NCBI GenBank assembly: GCA_021324395.1
Contig: JAJPJG010000029.1
Coordinates: 1 to 64,000, forward strand
Length of the DNA: 64,000 bases
Direction: 5' to 3'
From: Spartobacteria bacterium
GTDB lineage: Bacteria > Verrucomicrobiota > Verrucomicrobiia > Chthoniobacterales > Chthoniobacteraceae
Shown: positions 1 through 8,770 of the stretch, in pieces
Numbering within the stretch: position 1 is the first letter of the stretch
How the letters are laid out: every line of letters starts with the position of its first letter
Notes under the pieces: model-generated
What the model saw: the letters and a program-made list of their open reading frames with translations, nothing else
Told to the model about the DNA's origin: nothing
The model's database searches: none
Position numbers and translations under genes: made by a program

Positions 1-535
1 AATTCGCGCCTGGGCCCCATGCTGCAACGACGAGTCCGCCGAGTGCCGGACCGACTGCGCGCGCGAGATTGAAGCTCGCGCTGCCGAGCGCGATCGCCGT
101 CGGTAATTCCTCACGCTCGACCAGTTCGGGCGTGGTAGCCTGCCACGCGGGAGCGTTGAGCGCGTTCCCCGCGCCGAGTGCAAACGTCAGCGCGAGCAAA
201 CTCCATGCATTGATAGTGTGCGTGATCGTCAGCACGCCGAGAATCGCGGCGGCCGCGAGCATCCATGTTTGTGTAAAAATCAGCAAACGCCGGCGATCGA
301 TCACGTCGGCGAGCGCTCCCGCCGGCAGCGCGAGCAAAAACATCGGCATGTTCGCCGCAGCCTGCACGAGCGCGACGATCGTCGGCGACGGCGAGAGCGA
401 AGTCATCAGCCAGCCTGCGCCGACATTTTGCATCCAGGTGCCGATGTTCGAAACAATCGTCGCGATCCAAAGCGCGCGAAACACCGGATGCCGCAACGGA
501 GCGGTCGCCGAGTGTTTGCGTGCGTCAGCAGTCAT
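1..535 (-). CDS. MFS transporter (partial, 3' end outside window)
   Basis: The reverse strand from an ATG at 535 reads 178 residues before running off the left edge. The start (MTADARKHSATAPLRHPVF) is followed by hydrophobic helices and by the segment ALADVIDRRRLLIFTQTW, which has the form of the MFS loop 2-3 motif A. A helix containing NIGTWMQNVGAGWLM is typical of the DHA3/EntS-type drug or siderophore exporter branch. It is an inner-membrane exporter by family; the substrate cannot be told. Its start overlaps the stop of the upstream AMP-forming ligase by 11 bp, so the two are probably co-transcribed and the ligase product or a related compound could be the cargo (inference). Confidence 0.85.
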   Translation of the reverse strand, partial: MTADARKHSATAPLRHPVFRALWIATIVSNIGTWMQNVGAGWLMTSLSPSPTIVALVQAAANMPMFLLALPAGALADVIDRRRLLIFTQTWMLAAAAILGVLTITHTINAWSLLALTFALGAGNALNAPAWQATTPELVEREELPTAIALGSASFNLARAVGPALGGLVVAAWGPGAN

Positions 536-1919
536 GCTTTTCCAAGTATCGGCGCGCGAGTTCGCGGCGGCTGATTTTGCCGCGCTCGCTGACGGGAATT
601 TCGTCCACAATCCAGACGTCCTTCGGCACCTGCCAGCCGCTCAGCACGGTGCGGGCGAAATGCAGCACGTCGTTTGCGGTCACTTCGCCTGCGACGCACG
701 CGATTGCCTCTTCGTTGCGCAGCGCAGATGGAATTCCGAAGACAACGACGTGTTTAACGCCCGAAAAATGCGAAAGTTGCGCCTCGACTTCCGCCGGATT
801 CAATTTTCGACCTGCGACATTGATCACGTCCGAGGCACGACCGGTGATGAACATCCCTTTTTTCGTAAACCGAATCAGATCGCCGGGAATGAAACGTCCG
901 CCACCGAGCACGTCAGGCTCGGACGTCGGCAAATAGCCTTCGCCGACTGCATCGCTACAAATTTCGATGCGCGAAACGTCGCCCGATTCGAGCGGCGCGA
1001 TGTGCACGTTGTTCATCGGCTGACCGGCGAAGCCATCCTCGTAATCGAACTCGACACCCGCGTCGTAGCCGATGCCGCCGCATTCGGACGAACCGTAAAA
1101 CGTGTGAATTTTCAGCGCGAATTTTTCGCTGAACCGCTCCGCAACCCGCTTCGTTAAAGGCGCGCCAGCCGAGATGCACAACCGCAGCTGCGGCAACGCA
1201 AGCACATTTTCCATCCCGCCGAACTTTTCAAAAAACACCGGCATGCCCGGAAAAACGGTCGCGCCGCTGCGCACAAGCCCGTCCAAAATCGCGCGCGGCA
1301 TCCGGTCCTCGCTCGCCACGAGGGCGACGCCGCGACACAGCAGCGGCGTGAGCAGATTGCTAAATCCGTAGCTGTGCGAAAACGGAATCACGCCGAAATT
1401 CACGTCATCGCTGCGAATGCCCATCGACTCGCAAATGTTATCGCAATCGGCCACGAGCTGTTCCGCGCGAAACCGAATCGCGCGAGGCGCTGCGGTTGTG
1501 CCGGAAGTGAGTTTTAGAAAATCCGCATCGATGGCTGATTGGCGTTCGCCGATTGTCGATAGCTTCAGCTCGTCGTGTTCCGACTCGATCAGCGCCGCTG
1601 CGTCGCACGTTTGCAGCGCGTTGTCGCGTTCCGCTTTTTCTATGTGACGGCCCAGCGGCAGCGGGATCAGCTCACACCGAAAAGCCGCGAGCAGCAGCGC
1701 CGGCCAGCTCGCACAGTTACCGACTTGAATCGCGAGCACCGAACGTGGCGCGACCATTTTCAGCTCGTTCGCCGTTAAAGAACGCGCTTCATTTTCCACG
1801 TCCGCAAACGTCCGCAGCACCCGGCCATCCGGCGCGAACACAGCCGGCGCGTCGCCGCGTTCCGCGAATGTCTCTTCCCATCGTTGTAAAATTGCGTTCT
1901 TTTTGTTTGCAGAAGGCAT
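525..1919 (-). CDS. AMP-forming acyl-CoA synthetase/ligase family protein
   Basis: 464 residues of the ANL (class I adenylate-forming) superfamily, which activates a carboxylate with ATP to an acyl-adenylate. The phosphate-binding loop is visible as LKLTSGTTAAPRAIRF (around 137-152). YGSSECGGIGYD (around 275) matches the adenine-binding A5 region, GDLIRF and GRASDVINVAGRKL the hinge A7/A8 region, and SERGKISRREL near the C-terminus carries the expected catalytic lysine. It is about 50-80 residues shorter than typical acyl-CoA ligases, mainly at the N-terminus. Substrate unknown. It overlaps the downstream MFS exporter by 11 bp and diverges from rpmE across a 35-bp gap. Confidence 0.88.
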   Translation of the reverse strand: MPSANKKNAILQRWEETFAERGDAPAVFAPDGRVLRTFADVENEARSLTANELKMVAPRSVLAIQVGNCASWPALLLAAFRCELIPLPLGRHIEKAERDNALQTCDAAALIESEHDELKLSTIGERQSAIDADFLKLTSGTTAAPRAIRFRAEQLVADCDNICESMGIRSDDVNFGVIPFSHSYGFSNLLTPLLCRGVALVASEDRMPRAILDGLVRSGATVFPGMPVFFEKFGGMENVLALPQLRLCISAGAPLTKRVAERFSEKFALKIHTFYGSSECGGIGYDAGVEFDYEDGFAGQPMNNVHIAPLESGDVSRIEICSDAVGEGYLPTSEPDVLGGGRFIPGDLIRFTKKGMFITGRASDVINVAGRKLNPAEVEAQLSHFSGVKHVVVFGIPSALRNEEAIACVAGEVTANDVLHFARTVLSGWQVPKDVWIVDEIPVSERGKISRRELARRYLEKHDC

Positions 1920-1954
1920 GAACGGCGGGTAAGTTTTACGTCCTTTTTCGACTC

Positions 1955-2188
1955 ATGAAAGCAGATATTCATCCCAACTACGTAGAGTCCACGATCACGT
2001 GCGCATGCGGCGCTGTTTACCACACGCGCTCAACCCGGCGCGCCATCGCCATCGGCATCTGCGCGGCCTGCCATCCGTTTTTCACAGGCGAGCAGAAGTT
2101 CGTCGATACAGCGGGACGCGTGGAGAAATTCGCGCGCCGTTTCGGTGGCACGAAGGCCGTTCGCGCGACGAAAAAGGCGAGCGCTTAG
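1955..2188 (+). CDS. rpmE: 50S ribosomal protein L31
   Basis: 77 residues starting [20 protein letters not shown], the standard L31 opening. Cysteines at about 16, 18, 36 and 39 (CAC...CAAC) form the zinc-binding ribbon of the C+ (zinc-containing) form, so this is not the zinc-free paralogue. It binds the large subunit near the central protuberance and bridges to 30S. The basic C-terminal tail ([17 protein letters not shown]) is normal for the family. First gene of the rpmE-prfA-prmC-murA group; a hairpin with a T-rich tail follows it before prfA. Confidence 0.97.
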   Translation: MKADIHPNYVESTITCACGAVYHTRSTRRAIAIGICAACHPFFTGEQKFVDTAGRVEKFARRFGGTKAVRATKKASA

Positions 2189-2208
2189 CTGCATTGGTAA
2201 ATTTTCAA

Positions 2209-2246
2209 ACGGTGATCGCGTTCCGGCGCGGTCACCGTTTTGTTTT
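2209..2246 (+). terminator. Rho-independent terminator or attenuator between rpmE and prfA
   Basis: ACGGTGATCGCG (2209-2220) pairs with CGCGGTCACCGT (2227-2238) as a 12-bp stem including one T-G wobble, with loop TTCCGG, followed by TTTGTTTT. This is a typical intrinsic terminator shape for rpmE. It sits directly against the prfA start at 2249, so prfA would depend on read-through or on a promoter inside rpmE. Confidence 0.7.
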
Positions 2247-2248
2247 GC

Positions 2249-3334
2249 ATGGATTTTGCCCAGCTCATCACCAAGAAAGCCGAACGATTTCGCGAGCTCG
2301 AAGCCGCGATCTCGGCGCCGGATTTTTACGCCAATCCGCAAAACGCGCGGGAGTTGATGCGCGAGCACACGCGGCTCAAGGAGCTGCTCGCGACGTGGGA
2401 GATTTTCCAAAAAGCGCAGACGGAATTGCGCGAAAACCAGGAGCTGGCGAAGGGCGACGACGAACTCGCGGAAATGGCGCGCGAGGAAATCCCGCAGCTC
2501 GAGGAGAAAATCCGCAACGGCGAAAAGGATATCCAGATCGCGCTGCTGCCGCCCGATGCGAACGAAGACCGCGACGCGATCGTGGAAATCCGCGCAGGGA
2601 CGGGCGGAAACGAAGCGGCGCTCTTCGCGGCGGATCTTTACCGGATGTATAACAAATACGCCGAAGCGCACGGGCTGAAGATCGAGCAGATGGAATCGAG
2701 TCCGTCGGAACTCGGCGGGTTGAAGGAAGTGATCTTCAAGGTTTCGGGCGAATCGGTTTTCCGCCAGCTCCGCTACGAAAGCGGCGTGCATCGCGTCCAG
2801 CGCGTGCCTGCGACCGAGGCGCAAGGCCGCATCCACACGAGCACGGCGACTGTCGCCGTTTTGCCGGAAGCCGAGGAAGTCGATCTGGAATTGAAGCCGG
2901 ACGAGCTGCGCATTGAAGTTTGCCGCGCGGGCGGCCCGGGCGGCCAGGGCGTGAACACGACCGATTCCGCCGTGCAGGTTCTCCACATTCCGACCGGCAT
3001 GATCGTGCGCTGCCAGGACGGCCGTTCGCAGCAGAAGAACAAGGAAAAAGCGCTCAACATTTTGCGCTCGCGCCTGCTCGAGGCGAAGCAGCGCGAGGAA
3101 GCGGAAAAATACGCCGCGCATCGCAAGAGCCAGATCGGCACCGGCGGTCGCGAGGAAAAAATCCGCACTTACAACTTTCCGCAAAATCGCTTCACCGACC
3201 ACCGCATCGGTCTCACGCTTTACAATCTCGACCGTGTGCTGGAAGGCGATCTCAACGAAATGATCCAGTCGCTCCAGGCCGCCGACATGCAGGAGCGGCT
3301 CGACGCGGCAAATCTCGAAACCGCGACAAAGTGA
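2249..3334 (+). CDS. prfA: Peptide chain release factor 1
   Basis: 361 residues from the ATG at 2249; a TTG three codons upstream is a less likely start. It recognises UAA/UAG stop codons in the ribosomal A site and triggers peptidyl-tRNA hydrolysis. The tripeptide anticodon PAT (about 187-189 in VQRVPATEAQG) marks it as RF1 rather than RF2. The GGQ catalytic loop lies at about 231-233 in RAGGPGGQGVNTTDSAV. Length matches the family (about 360). Its stop overlaps the GTG start of prmC (GTGA), which fits the functional link: PrmC methylates the GGQ glutamine. Confidence 0.98.
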   Translation: MDFAQLITKKAERFRELEAAISAPDFYANPQNARELMREHTRLKELLATWEIFQKAQTELRENQELAKGDDELAEMAREEIPQLEEKIRNGEKDIQIALLPPDANEDRDAIVEIRAGTGGNEAALFAADLYRMYNKYAEAHGLKIEQMESSPSELGGLKEVIFKVSGESVFRQLRYESGVHRVQRVPATEAQGRIHTSTATVAVLPEAEEVDLELKPDELRIEVCRAGGPGGQGVNTTDSAVQVLHIPTGMIVRCQDGRSQQKNKEKALNILRSRLLEAKQREEAEKYAAHRKSQIGTGGREEKIRTYNFPQNRFTDHRIGLTLYNLDRVLEGDLNEMIQSLQAADMQERLDAANLETATK

Positions 3335-4191
3335 ACGAGAGCAAAACGGTTCTCGAAGTGCTGCAGGCGACAACATCGTATTTCGCCAAACATGCCATCG
3401 AGAGCCCGCGGCTCAATGCCGAGCATCTCGTCGCGCACATGCTCGGCAAAAAACGCATCGAGCTTTACATGGAATTCGATCGCCCCCTCGGCGAGCGCGA
3501 GCTGACGCCGCTGCGCGATTTGGTAAAACGCCGTGCGACTGGCGAGCCGTTGCAGCATTTGCTCGGCACAGTGGAATTTTGCGGACACACGTTTTTGTGC
3601 GACAAACGCGCGCTGATTCCACGACCCGAAACGGAGCAGCTCGTGGAAATGGTGATCGGCGAAACAAAATCAAGATTCCAAAATCCGAATCTCAAAATCC
3701 TCGACGTCGGCACCGGCTCTGGAGCCATCGCGCTCTCGCTTGCGATGGCGCTGGAACAGGCGCACGTTCACGCCGTGGACTTTTCTACCGACGCGCTTGC
3801 ACTCGCGCAGGAAAATGCGCACCGGCTCGGCTTGCACGAACGGGTCCGGCTTTCGCAAAGCGATTTGTTTAACGATATCGATGAGAGATACGATGTGATC
3901 GTCGCGAATCTGCCTTACATCGAAACCGAAGCCATCGCGGCGCTGCAACGCGAGGTTCAGCACGACCCTCGCCTCGCACTCGATGGCGGCGCGGACGGCG
4001 CGGCGATCATTCGGCGATTTGCCGCGGATGCCCGCCAGCACTTGCTTCCGGGTGGATTGGTCGCGATCGAGGTCGGCCATTCGCACGCCGCGCCTCTGAC
4101 GGAATTTTTTTCCGCGCTCGGCTACACACAAATTCGCTGCAAACCCGATTACGCCGGTGTAAACCGATTCCTTTTCGCAAATCATGGATAA
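3331..4191 (+). CDS. prmC: Release factor glutamine-N5 methyltransferase
   Basis: 286 residues from a GTG start that overlaps the prfA stop (GTGA). SAM-dependent enzyme that methylates the GGQ glutamine of RF1/RF2. The N-terminal helical domain is followed by the Rossmann methyltransferase core with ILDVGTGSGAIALSLAMA (SAM motif I). The active-site tetrapeptide reads NLPY instead of the commoner NPPY. Between VEMVIGE and ILDVG there is an unusual segment TKSRFQNPNLK encoded by AT-rich, partly palindromic DNA (about 3667-3700) that looks like an in-frame repeat insertion. Overlaps murA by 8 bp. Confidence 0.95.
   Translation: MNESKTVLEVLQATTSYFAKHAIESPRLNAEHLVAHMLGKKRIELYMEFDRPLGERELTPLRDLVKRRATGEPLQHLLGTVEFCGHTFLCDKRALIPRPETEQLVEMVIGETKSRFQNPNLKILDVGTGSGAIALSLAMALEQAHVHAVDFSTDALALAQENAHRLGLHERVRLSQSDLFNDIDERYDVIVANLPYIETEAIAALQREVQHDPRLALDGGADGAAIIRRFAADARQHLLPGGLVAIEVGHSHAAPLTEFFSALGYTQIRCKPDYAGVNRFLFANHG
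3667..3700 (+). repeat. AT-rich repeat-like insertion inside prmC
   Basis: AGATTC (3673-3678) and GAATCT (3687-3692) form a short palindrome around CAAAATCC. The core ATTCCAAAATCCGAA (3675-3689) differs at one base of 15 from a segment inside uvrA on the other strand (about 61185-61200). Both sites are in frame and encode related peptides (SRFQNPNLK and SKFQNLK) at spots where other bacteria have variable-length loops. Mechanism unknown; interpreted as a dispersed repeat family. Confidence 0.45.
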
Positions 4192-5443
4192 GATTTTAGT
4201 TCACGGCGGGCGACCGCTTTCCGGCAACGTGCGCGTCAGCGGCTCAAAAAATTCCGCGCTGCCGATCCTCGCGGCGACACTGCTCACGCGCGACGAATGC
4301 GTCATTCATCACGTGCCCGATCTCAGCGACATTCATTACATGCTGCAGATCTTGTCGCATCTCGGCGCGCAGGTGGAGCGCGCGAGCGGAACGGTCACGG
4401 TGAAGGCGGAAAAGATCGCGACTGAAGCTCCCTACGAACTCGTGCGAAAAATGCGCGCGTCGGTCTGCGTGCTCGGCCCACTGCTCGGTCGCGAAAACGA
4501 AGCGACTGTGTCGTTGCCGGGCGGCTGTGTCATCGGCGACCGGCCGATCGATTTGCACTTGAAAGGCTTTGAAGCGCTCGGCGCTGCGGTGCGCGTGCAA
4601 GGCGGAAACGTGAAATGCTTCGCGTCGCAATTAAAAGGCGCGGTGATTCCGTTGCGCGGCAAGTTCGGTTCGACCGTGCTCGGCACTGATAACATCATGA
4701 TGGCTGCGGTTCTCGCCGATGGCACGACGGTGATCGATGGTGCGGCGGAGGAGCCCGAGGTCGTCGATCTCGCGAATTTTTTAAATGCGATGGGCGCGAA
4801 AATCGAAGGCGCGGGCACGCGGCGAATCATTGTCGAAGGCGTGAAAGAATTGCACGGTGCGGAGCACGCGGTCATTCCCGACCGCATCGAAGCGGGCACG
4901 TTTCTCGTTGCCGGCGCGATCGCCGGAAAAGAAGTGAAGCTCACTCGCGCGAATCCGACACATCTGCAATCGGTCATTGGCGCATTGGAAAAAGCCGGCT
5001 TTCGCATCGAGTCAAAAAAAGACTCGGTCACGATTCACGGCAACGGCGCACCGACTCCGCTCGAATTGATTACCGAGCCATATCCCGGATTTCCCACCGA
5101 CATGCAGGCACAAATGTCCGCGTTGCTTTGTAAAACAAACGGCATTAGCACGATCACCGAGAATATTTTCCCGCAGCGTTTCATGCACGTCTCCGAGCTC
5201 AAGCGCATGGGCGCGAACATCACGCTCGAAAATGCGACCGCGATCATCAATGGCGTTGATCGTTTAAGCGGCGCGCCGGTGATGGCTAGCGATCTGCGCG
5301 CTTCGGCCGCACTCGTGCTTGCGGGCTTGCAGGCTGATGGCGTGACCGAGGTGAACCGCGTGTATCACATCGATCGCGGCTATGAGATGATCGATGAAAA
5401 GCTGAACGCGCTTGGTGCGGAAATCGAGCGAGTGAAAGTCTAA
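4184..5443 (+). CDS. murA: UDP-N-acetylglucosamine 1-carboxyvinyltransferase
   Basis: 419 residues, the normal MurA length. Transfers enolpyruvate from PEP to UDP-GlcNAc, the first committed step of peptidoglycan synthesis, in the cytoplasm. The N-terminal SGSKNSALPILAA carries the conserved Lys22-Asn23. The mobile loop LPGGCVIGDRPIDLH carries Cys115, so a fosfomycin-sensitive enzyme is predicted. Two EPT-fold halves are recognisable. The ATG at 4184 lies inside the end of prmC (8-bp overlap), which suggests translational coupling. Converges with the reverse-strand heptosyltransferase-like gene, sharing 4 bp at the ends. Confidence 0.98.
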   Translation: MDKILVHGGRPLSGNVRVSGSKNSALPILAATLLTRDECVIHHVPDLSDIHYMLQILSHLGAQVERASGTVTVKAEKIATEAPYELVRKMRASVCVLGPLLGRENEATVSLPGGCVIGDRPIDLHLKGFEALGAAVRVQGGNVKCFASQLKGAVIPLRGKFGSTVLGTDNIMMAAVLADGTTVIDGAAEEPEVVDLANFLNAMGAKIEGAGTRRIIVEGVKELHGAEHAVIPDRIEAGTFLVAGAIAGKEVKLTRANPTHLQSVIGALEKAGFRIESKKDSVTIHGNGAPTPLELITEPYPGFPTDMQAQMSALLCKTNGISTITENIFPQRFMHVSELKRMGANITLENATAIINGVDRLSGAPVMASDLRASAALVLAGLQADGVTEVNRVYHIDRGYEMIDEKLNALGAEIERVKV

Positions 5444-6402
5444 AACTGCGCGCGGACAAACTCGGCGAGTGCGGGTAAATGCTGGCTGCGAAACGGCGCC
5501 CAGTTTGCCGCGGTTTCCATTGGCAGTTCACTGACGCGTTTGATTTGAGCGTTTTTCCAAACGAACGCATCGGGCTGATACGGTCCGACGATGCGCGGAT
5601 TTGTCCACGTGTGGATGCCGAGTAGTTTCGGTGTAATCGCAGATGCGATGTGCATCGGACCGCTGTCGACGCTGACGACAAAATGCGCACGACGAATCAG
5701 CCGGATCAATTCGACCAACGACGTTTTGTTTAGCAAATCGATGCAGTTTTTCTGCGGCGTCAATTTTATCTCCGACCGTCCGGCCAGCACGATTCGAATC
5801 GGTGCCAGCAGTTCGCAAAGCCGCTCCACATCAGCTTTCGCGAGCGATTTGTCCGCGCCCCGCGAGAATGGATGCAGCAGCAAAAACGGCTCGTCGATTT
5901 GAAAATCGCGCGGCATCTCGCCGGCCGGCAACGGAAATTGCAGCGGCTTTTCGATAATCACGCCGAGATCCGCAACGAGCCGCAAATAACGCTCGACTGC
6001 ATGCTCCGATTCGCGATCCGCCGGCACGACGCGATGCGCCAGAATGCGTGGCAAAATCTCTGCGTCTCCTAGACAATGGACTCGCTTCGCGCCTGCCACA
6101 CGCGCCAGCAGCGCGCTGCGCGTGAGTCCTTGAAAATCGAGTGCGAGATCAAATTGCGTGTGTTTTACACTCCGCGACCACTGGTAAAGTCGCAGCAACC
6201 CGCGCACGCCGCGAAAATCATTGCGCGGAAATGTGATCACCTCATCGAGATCGGCATTGCCCTGCAGCAACGGCGCCCATTCGACGTTAACGAGCCATGT
6301 GATTTTCAACCTGGGTCGCGCATGCTTCAACGCATGCACAGCGGGCAACGTGTGGACGACATCACCGAGGGAACTCGGCTTTACGACGAGGACGGATTCC
6401 AA
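5440..6402 (-). CDS. Glycosyltransferase family 9 (heptosyltransferase-like) protein
   Basis: 320 residues. The opening MESVLVVKPSSLGDVVHTLPA is the GT9/Waa heptosyltransferase N-terminus (IGD/LGD nucleotide-fold motif). LALDFQGLTRSALLA and SVDSGPMHIASA are the conserved acceptor-side and sugar-nucleotide-binding segments. GT9 enzymes add ADP-heptose to lipid A/core in the inner leaflet; here the sugar is not certain. Last gene of the long reverse-strand surface-glycan unit, 3 bp downstream of a phosphoesterase; a second GT9 gene lies at the other end of the unit. Confidence 0.9.
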   Translation of the reverse strand: MESVLVVKPSSLGDVVHTLPAVHALKHARPRLKITWLVNVEWAPLLQGNADLDEVITFPRNDFRGVRGLLRLYQWSRSVKHTQFDLALDFQGLTRSALLARVAGAKRVHCLGDAEILPRILAHRVVPADRESEHAVERYLRLVADLGVIIEKPLQFPLPAGEMPRDFQIDEPFLLLHPFSRGADKSLAKADVERLCELLAPIRIVLAGRSEIKLTPQKNCIDLLNKTSLVELIRLIRRAHFVVSVDSGPMHIASAITPKLLGIHTWTNPRIVGPYQPDAFVWKNAQIKRVSELPMETAANWAPFRSQHLPALAEFVRAQF

Positions 6403-6405
6403 CGC

Positions 6406-7128
6406 TTATTTTCCGACCTCGAGCCGATCGGCGAGGCGCTGTGGCAGCCCGGCTTTCAGAATTTTTTCCTGCGTCGCGCGAATGTCGTATTCAAGCCGGC
6501 GCAACTCCACCAGATGATCGTCGACGTGGTAAATGCAATACGATGCGTGCCAGTCGCCATCGCGCGGCTGTCCGACGCTGCCGACGTTGATGAAATACTT
6601 TTTGTTCGTCTCGATCCGTAGTTTGTCGAGCGGCACGCTTTTCACTGCGCCATCCCGGATGTAGGCGCGCGGCGCATGCGTGTGGCCGTAAAAACAGATG
6701 CCTGTGTGCTGGTAATTGAAGCTCGCCGCCGCATCCAGTTGGTTAAACACATAGCCCCACTTGTGCGGTGTATCGAGTGTCGCGTGGACAATGGTAAAAT
6801 CGCGCACCTGCCTCACAAGCCGCAGTTCGCGGAGCCACTGCTTGTCCTCATGCGTCAGATTCGCCCGCGTCCACGTAAGCGCTTCCTCGGCGAGCGGGTT
6901 GAAGCCGTCGAGACTCGCTTCCACGCATGCCAGTTCGTCATGGTTGCCTTTGACAACCGGGCACTCGAGCGCGCGCACCAGCTCGACACACTCGTGCGGA
7001 TTTGCATTGTAACCAACAACATCGCCTAAACAAACGTAGTGTGTGCATTCCGCTGCATGTGCATCAGCGAGCATCGCCTGGAGAGCTTCAAGATTGGCAT
7101 GGATGTCACCGAAGACCGCGAAACGCAT
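6406..7128 (-). CDS. Calcineurin-like metallophosphoesterase
   Basis: 240 residues from the ATG at 7128, chosen because MRFAVFGDIHANLEAL is the canonical start; it begins 2 bp after the upstream stop. Metal ligands are all in place: GDIH (8-10), LGDVVGY (Asp36), GNHD (61-64), the histidine in IVHATL, and GHTHAP. This is the YfcE/DUF2436-like single-domain group of cytoplasmic dinuclear metal phosphodiesterases or phosphatases. The physiological substrate is unknown. Tightly spaced between a TPR-like protein and a GT9 transferase. Confidence 0.9.
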   Translation of the reverse strand: MRFAVFGDIHANLEALQAMLADAHAAECTHYVCLGDVVGYNANPHECVELVRALECPVVKGNHDELACVEASLDGFNPLAEEALTWTRANLTHEDKQWLRELRLVRQVRDFTIVHATLDTPHKWGYVFNQLDAAASFNYQHTGICFYGHTHAPRAYIRDGAVKSVPLDKLRIETNKKYFINVGSVGQPRDGDWHASYCIYHVDDHLVELRRLEYDIRATQEKILKAGLPQRLADRLEVGK

Positions 7129-7130
7129 GA

Positions 7131-7895
7131 TTAAGGGGATTTCTCCGGCGGAATATAAACTCTTTGCTCCGGCGGGACATTCAATTTTTGCTGCAAATAA
7201 TCGAGCCGCTTCAAAAGCGTCGGAAGCCATTCGTGTTCCCCTATCTTGTAAAGCGCGAGCAATCGCTCGTAAGCATCGCGCTCATGCCCTTCGCAATACG
7301 ATAACTCGTATGCAGCAAAGCGTTTTTCATATTCCGGGGCATCCTTGAACTGCGCGGCGAGGTCGTATTCCTTTGCCGCGCCGCAGTGGTCATCCAGTTT
7401 GTCGCGCAGTAAAAGCGCCAGCCGATCGTGCAGCACATATTTGTCCGGGTTGTTTGCGATACCGCGTTCGTAAAAATCGCGCCCGAGCTGAAAATACTCG
7501 CGCTGTGCTTTGATGCGAAGCGCCTCGCGCGGCTGCTTCGGATCTTCGCGCGCTGCGACGCTCGCATTCCATGCCATGTGCCAGCCGGCAACATCCCAGA
7601 ACATCACATTGCGCGGCTGCAGCGCAGTCACGGTGTTAAATAACAGTGCCATGCGTCCCCACTCGGTCCGCTCCCATGCCGAGTGCGCCTGAATCCAAAG
7701 CACGTCGGCGACCAGCGCGCGAAATCCGCTCAGCGCCGCGATGAAACCGAGCTGGCCAACTTGCTGGCGCAAATCGAGATTCAGTTTCGCGCCGTGAAAA
7801 TAGGCAGCCCGATGTTCTTCGGTTAGCCGTTGCTCGAAGCGCAATTTTGCCGCACCAAAAATGAGCAGAATCGCTATGACAGCGAGCGTTCTCAC
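7131..7895 (-). CDS. Membrane-anchored TPR-like hypothetical protein
   Basis: 254 residues with one N-terminal hydrophobic anchor (MRTLAVIAILLIFGAAKL) and then helical, TPR-like segments: ALVADVLWIQAHSAWERTEW, YFQLGRDFYERGIANNPDKYVLHDRLALLL, AAKEYDLAAQF. Probably a periplasm-facing scaffold. It overlaps the start side of the ABC-2 permease stop by 4 bp and is followed 2 bp later by the phosphoesterase. The combination ATPase-permease-TPR protein recurs in exporters of this phylum (inference), so it may be an accessory of the upstream transporter. No enzymatic motif seen. Confidence 0.75.
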   Translation of the reverse strand: MRTLAVIAILLIFGAAKLRFEQRLTEEHRAAYFHGAKLNLDLRQQVGQLGFIAALSGFRALVADVLWIQAHSAWERTEWGRMALLFNTVTALQPRNVMFWDVAGWHMAWNASVAAREDPKQPREALRIKAQREYFQLGRDFYERGIANNPDKYVLHDRLALLLRDKLDDHCGAAKEYDLAAQFKDAPEYEKRFAAYELSYCEGHERDAYERLLALYKIGEHEWLPTLLKRLDYLQQKLNVPPEQRVYIPPEKSP

Positions 7896-8770
7896 AGCTC
7901 CTTATTCGCGAAAACGAAATAGGCGACGAGCAGATAAATGCACGCGTAGAGCACGCCGAGTCCGCACGTTTTTAAAAACATCGCCATCGCGATCGCATTA
8001 CCGGCAACGATGTCGTCGATCAAGTTAAACAACTGCAAATCCGGGAAAATGAGCGATACGATCGCGAGGAAAATTTTCGTCAGCGCGCCCGCGTCGCCCG
8101 AGGCAAGCCAGTAATCACGCGCGGTCGATTGCAAGTGGCCGATGATGTAAACCGCAACCGAAATCAAAATCGTAAAAATCCACGACGATGCGTAAGTCGA
8201 GATGAACAGCGTGAGCGACGCGAAGAGCGCGGCTTTGAGGTAAATCGTGATTACGCCGGGCACGAGATTGATGGTGAATGTGCTCGCCTTGATGTTGCGG
8301 ATCGCTTCCGCGACCTGTTCGGGCGGTGTCGTGCGCATCGTCTCGGCGATCACTGTTTGCTGCCGCAAATAGAGGGCGATCGCGAACATCGCGCTCATCA
8401 CGAGCGTCGAAACAAGCAGCAGCAAAAGCACACCGATCAGCTTGCCGAGCAAGTATTCAAGCCGCGGGACGGGCTTCGCGAGGATCGTGTAGAGCGTGCG
8501 ATCCTCGATGTCTTTCGGCAAGAGCATCGCGGTCGCGAGAACCGAGAGCAGCCACGTAAAAATCGACATTGCGCCGAGTGAGACATCTTTTAACACCTGA
8601 AATTGTTCCGCGAATGTAAAACGCACCATGAATGCCGAGCTCCCGATCATGATCAGCGCGAAAATCAGTAAAAAATAGAAAACTTTCAGTCGCACGAGCT
8701 CGAGCAGAGTGTTGCTCGCAATCGCGCCAATGCGCGCGGGTGAAAAGAATTTGTGTGCGGTCGCAGTCAT
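7892..8770 (-). CDS. ABC-2 type transporter permease
   Basis: 292 residues with about six membrane segments: FYFLLIFALIMIGSSAFMV, LSVLATAMLL, LIGVLLLLLVSTLVMSAMFAIAL, AALFASLTLFISTYASSWIF and a C-terminal pair. The soluble stretch LPKDIEDRTLYTILAKPVPRLEYLLGKL is the hallmark coupling segment of ABC-2 permeases. It pairs with the adjacent ATPase gene (4-bp overlap). A homodimeric exporter of unknown substrate is predicted; the operon suggests a cell-envelope component. Confidence 0.88.
   Translation of the reverse strand: MTATAHKFFSPARIGAIASNTLLELVRLKVFYFLLIFALIMIGSSAFMVRFTFAEQFQVLKDVSLGAMSIFTWLLSVLATAMLLPKDIEDRTLYTILAKPVPRLEYLLGKLIGVLLLLLVSTLVMSAMFAIALYLRQQTVIAETMRTTPPEQVAEAIRNIKASTFTINLVPGVITIYLKAALFASLTLFISTYASSWIFTILISVAVYIIGHLQSTARDYWLASGDAGALTKIFLAIVSLIFPDLQLFNLIDDIVAGNAIAMAMFLKTCGLGVLYACIYLLVAYFVFANKEL

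Noticed and set aside
69-1157. 362-codon forward frame at the left end.
   Set aside because: The reverse strand encodes recognisable MFS and ANL-ligase proteins over the same bases with all motifs, so the forward frame is a shadow.
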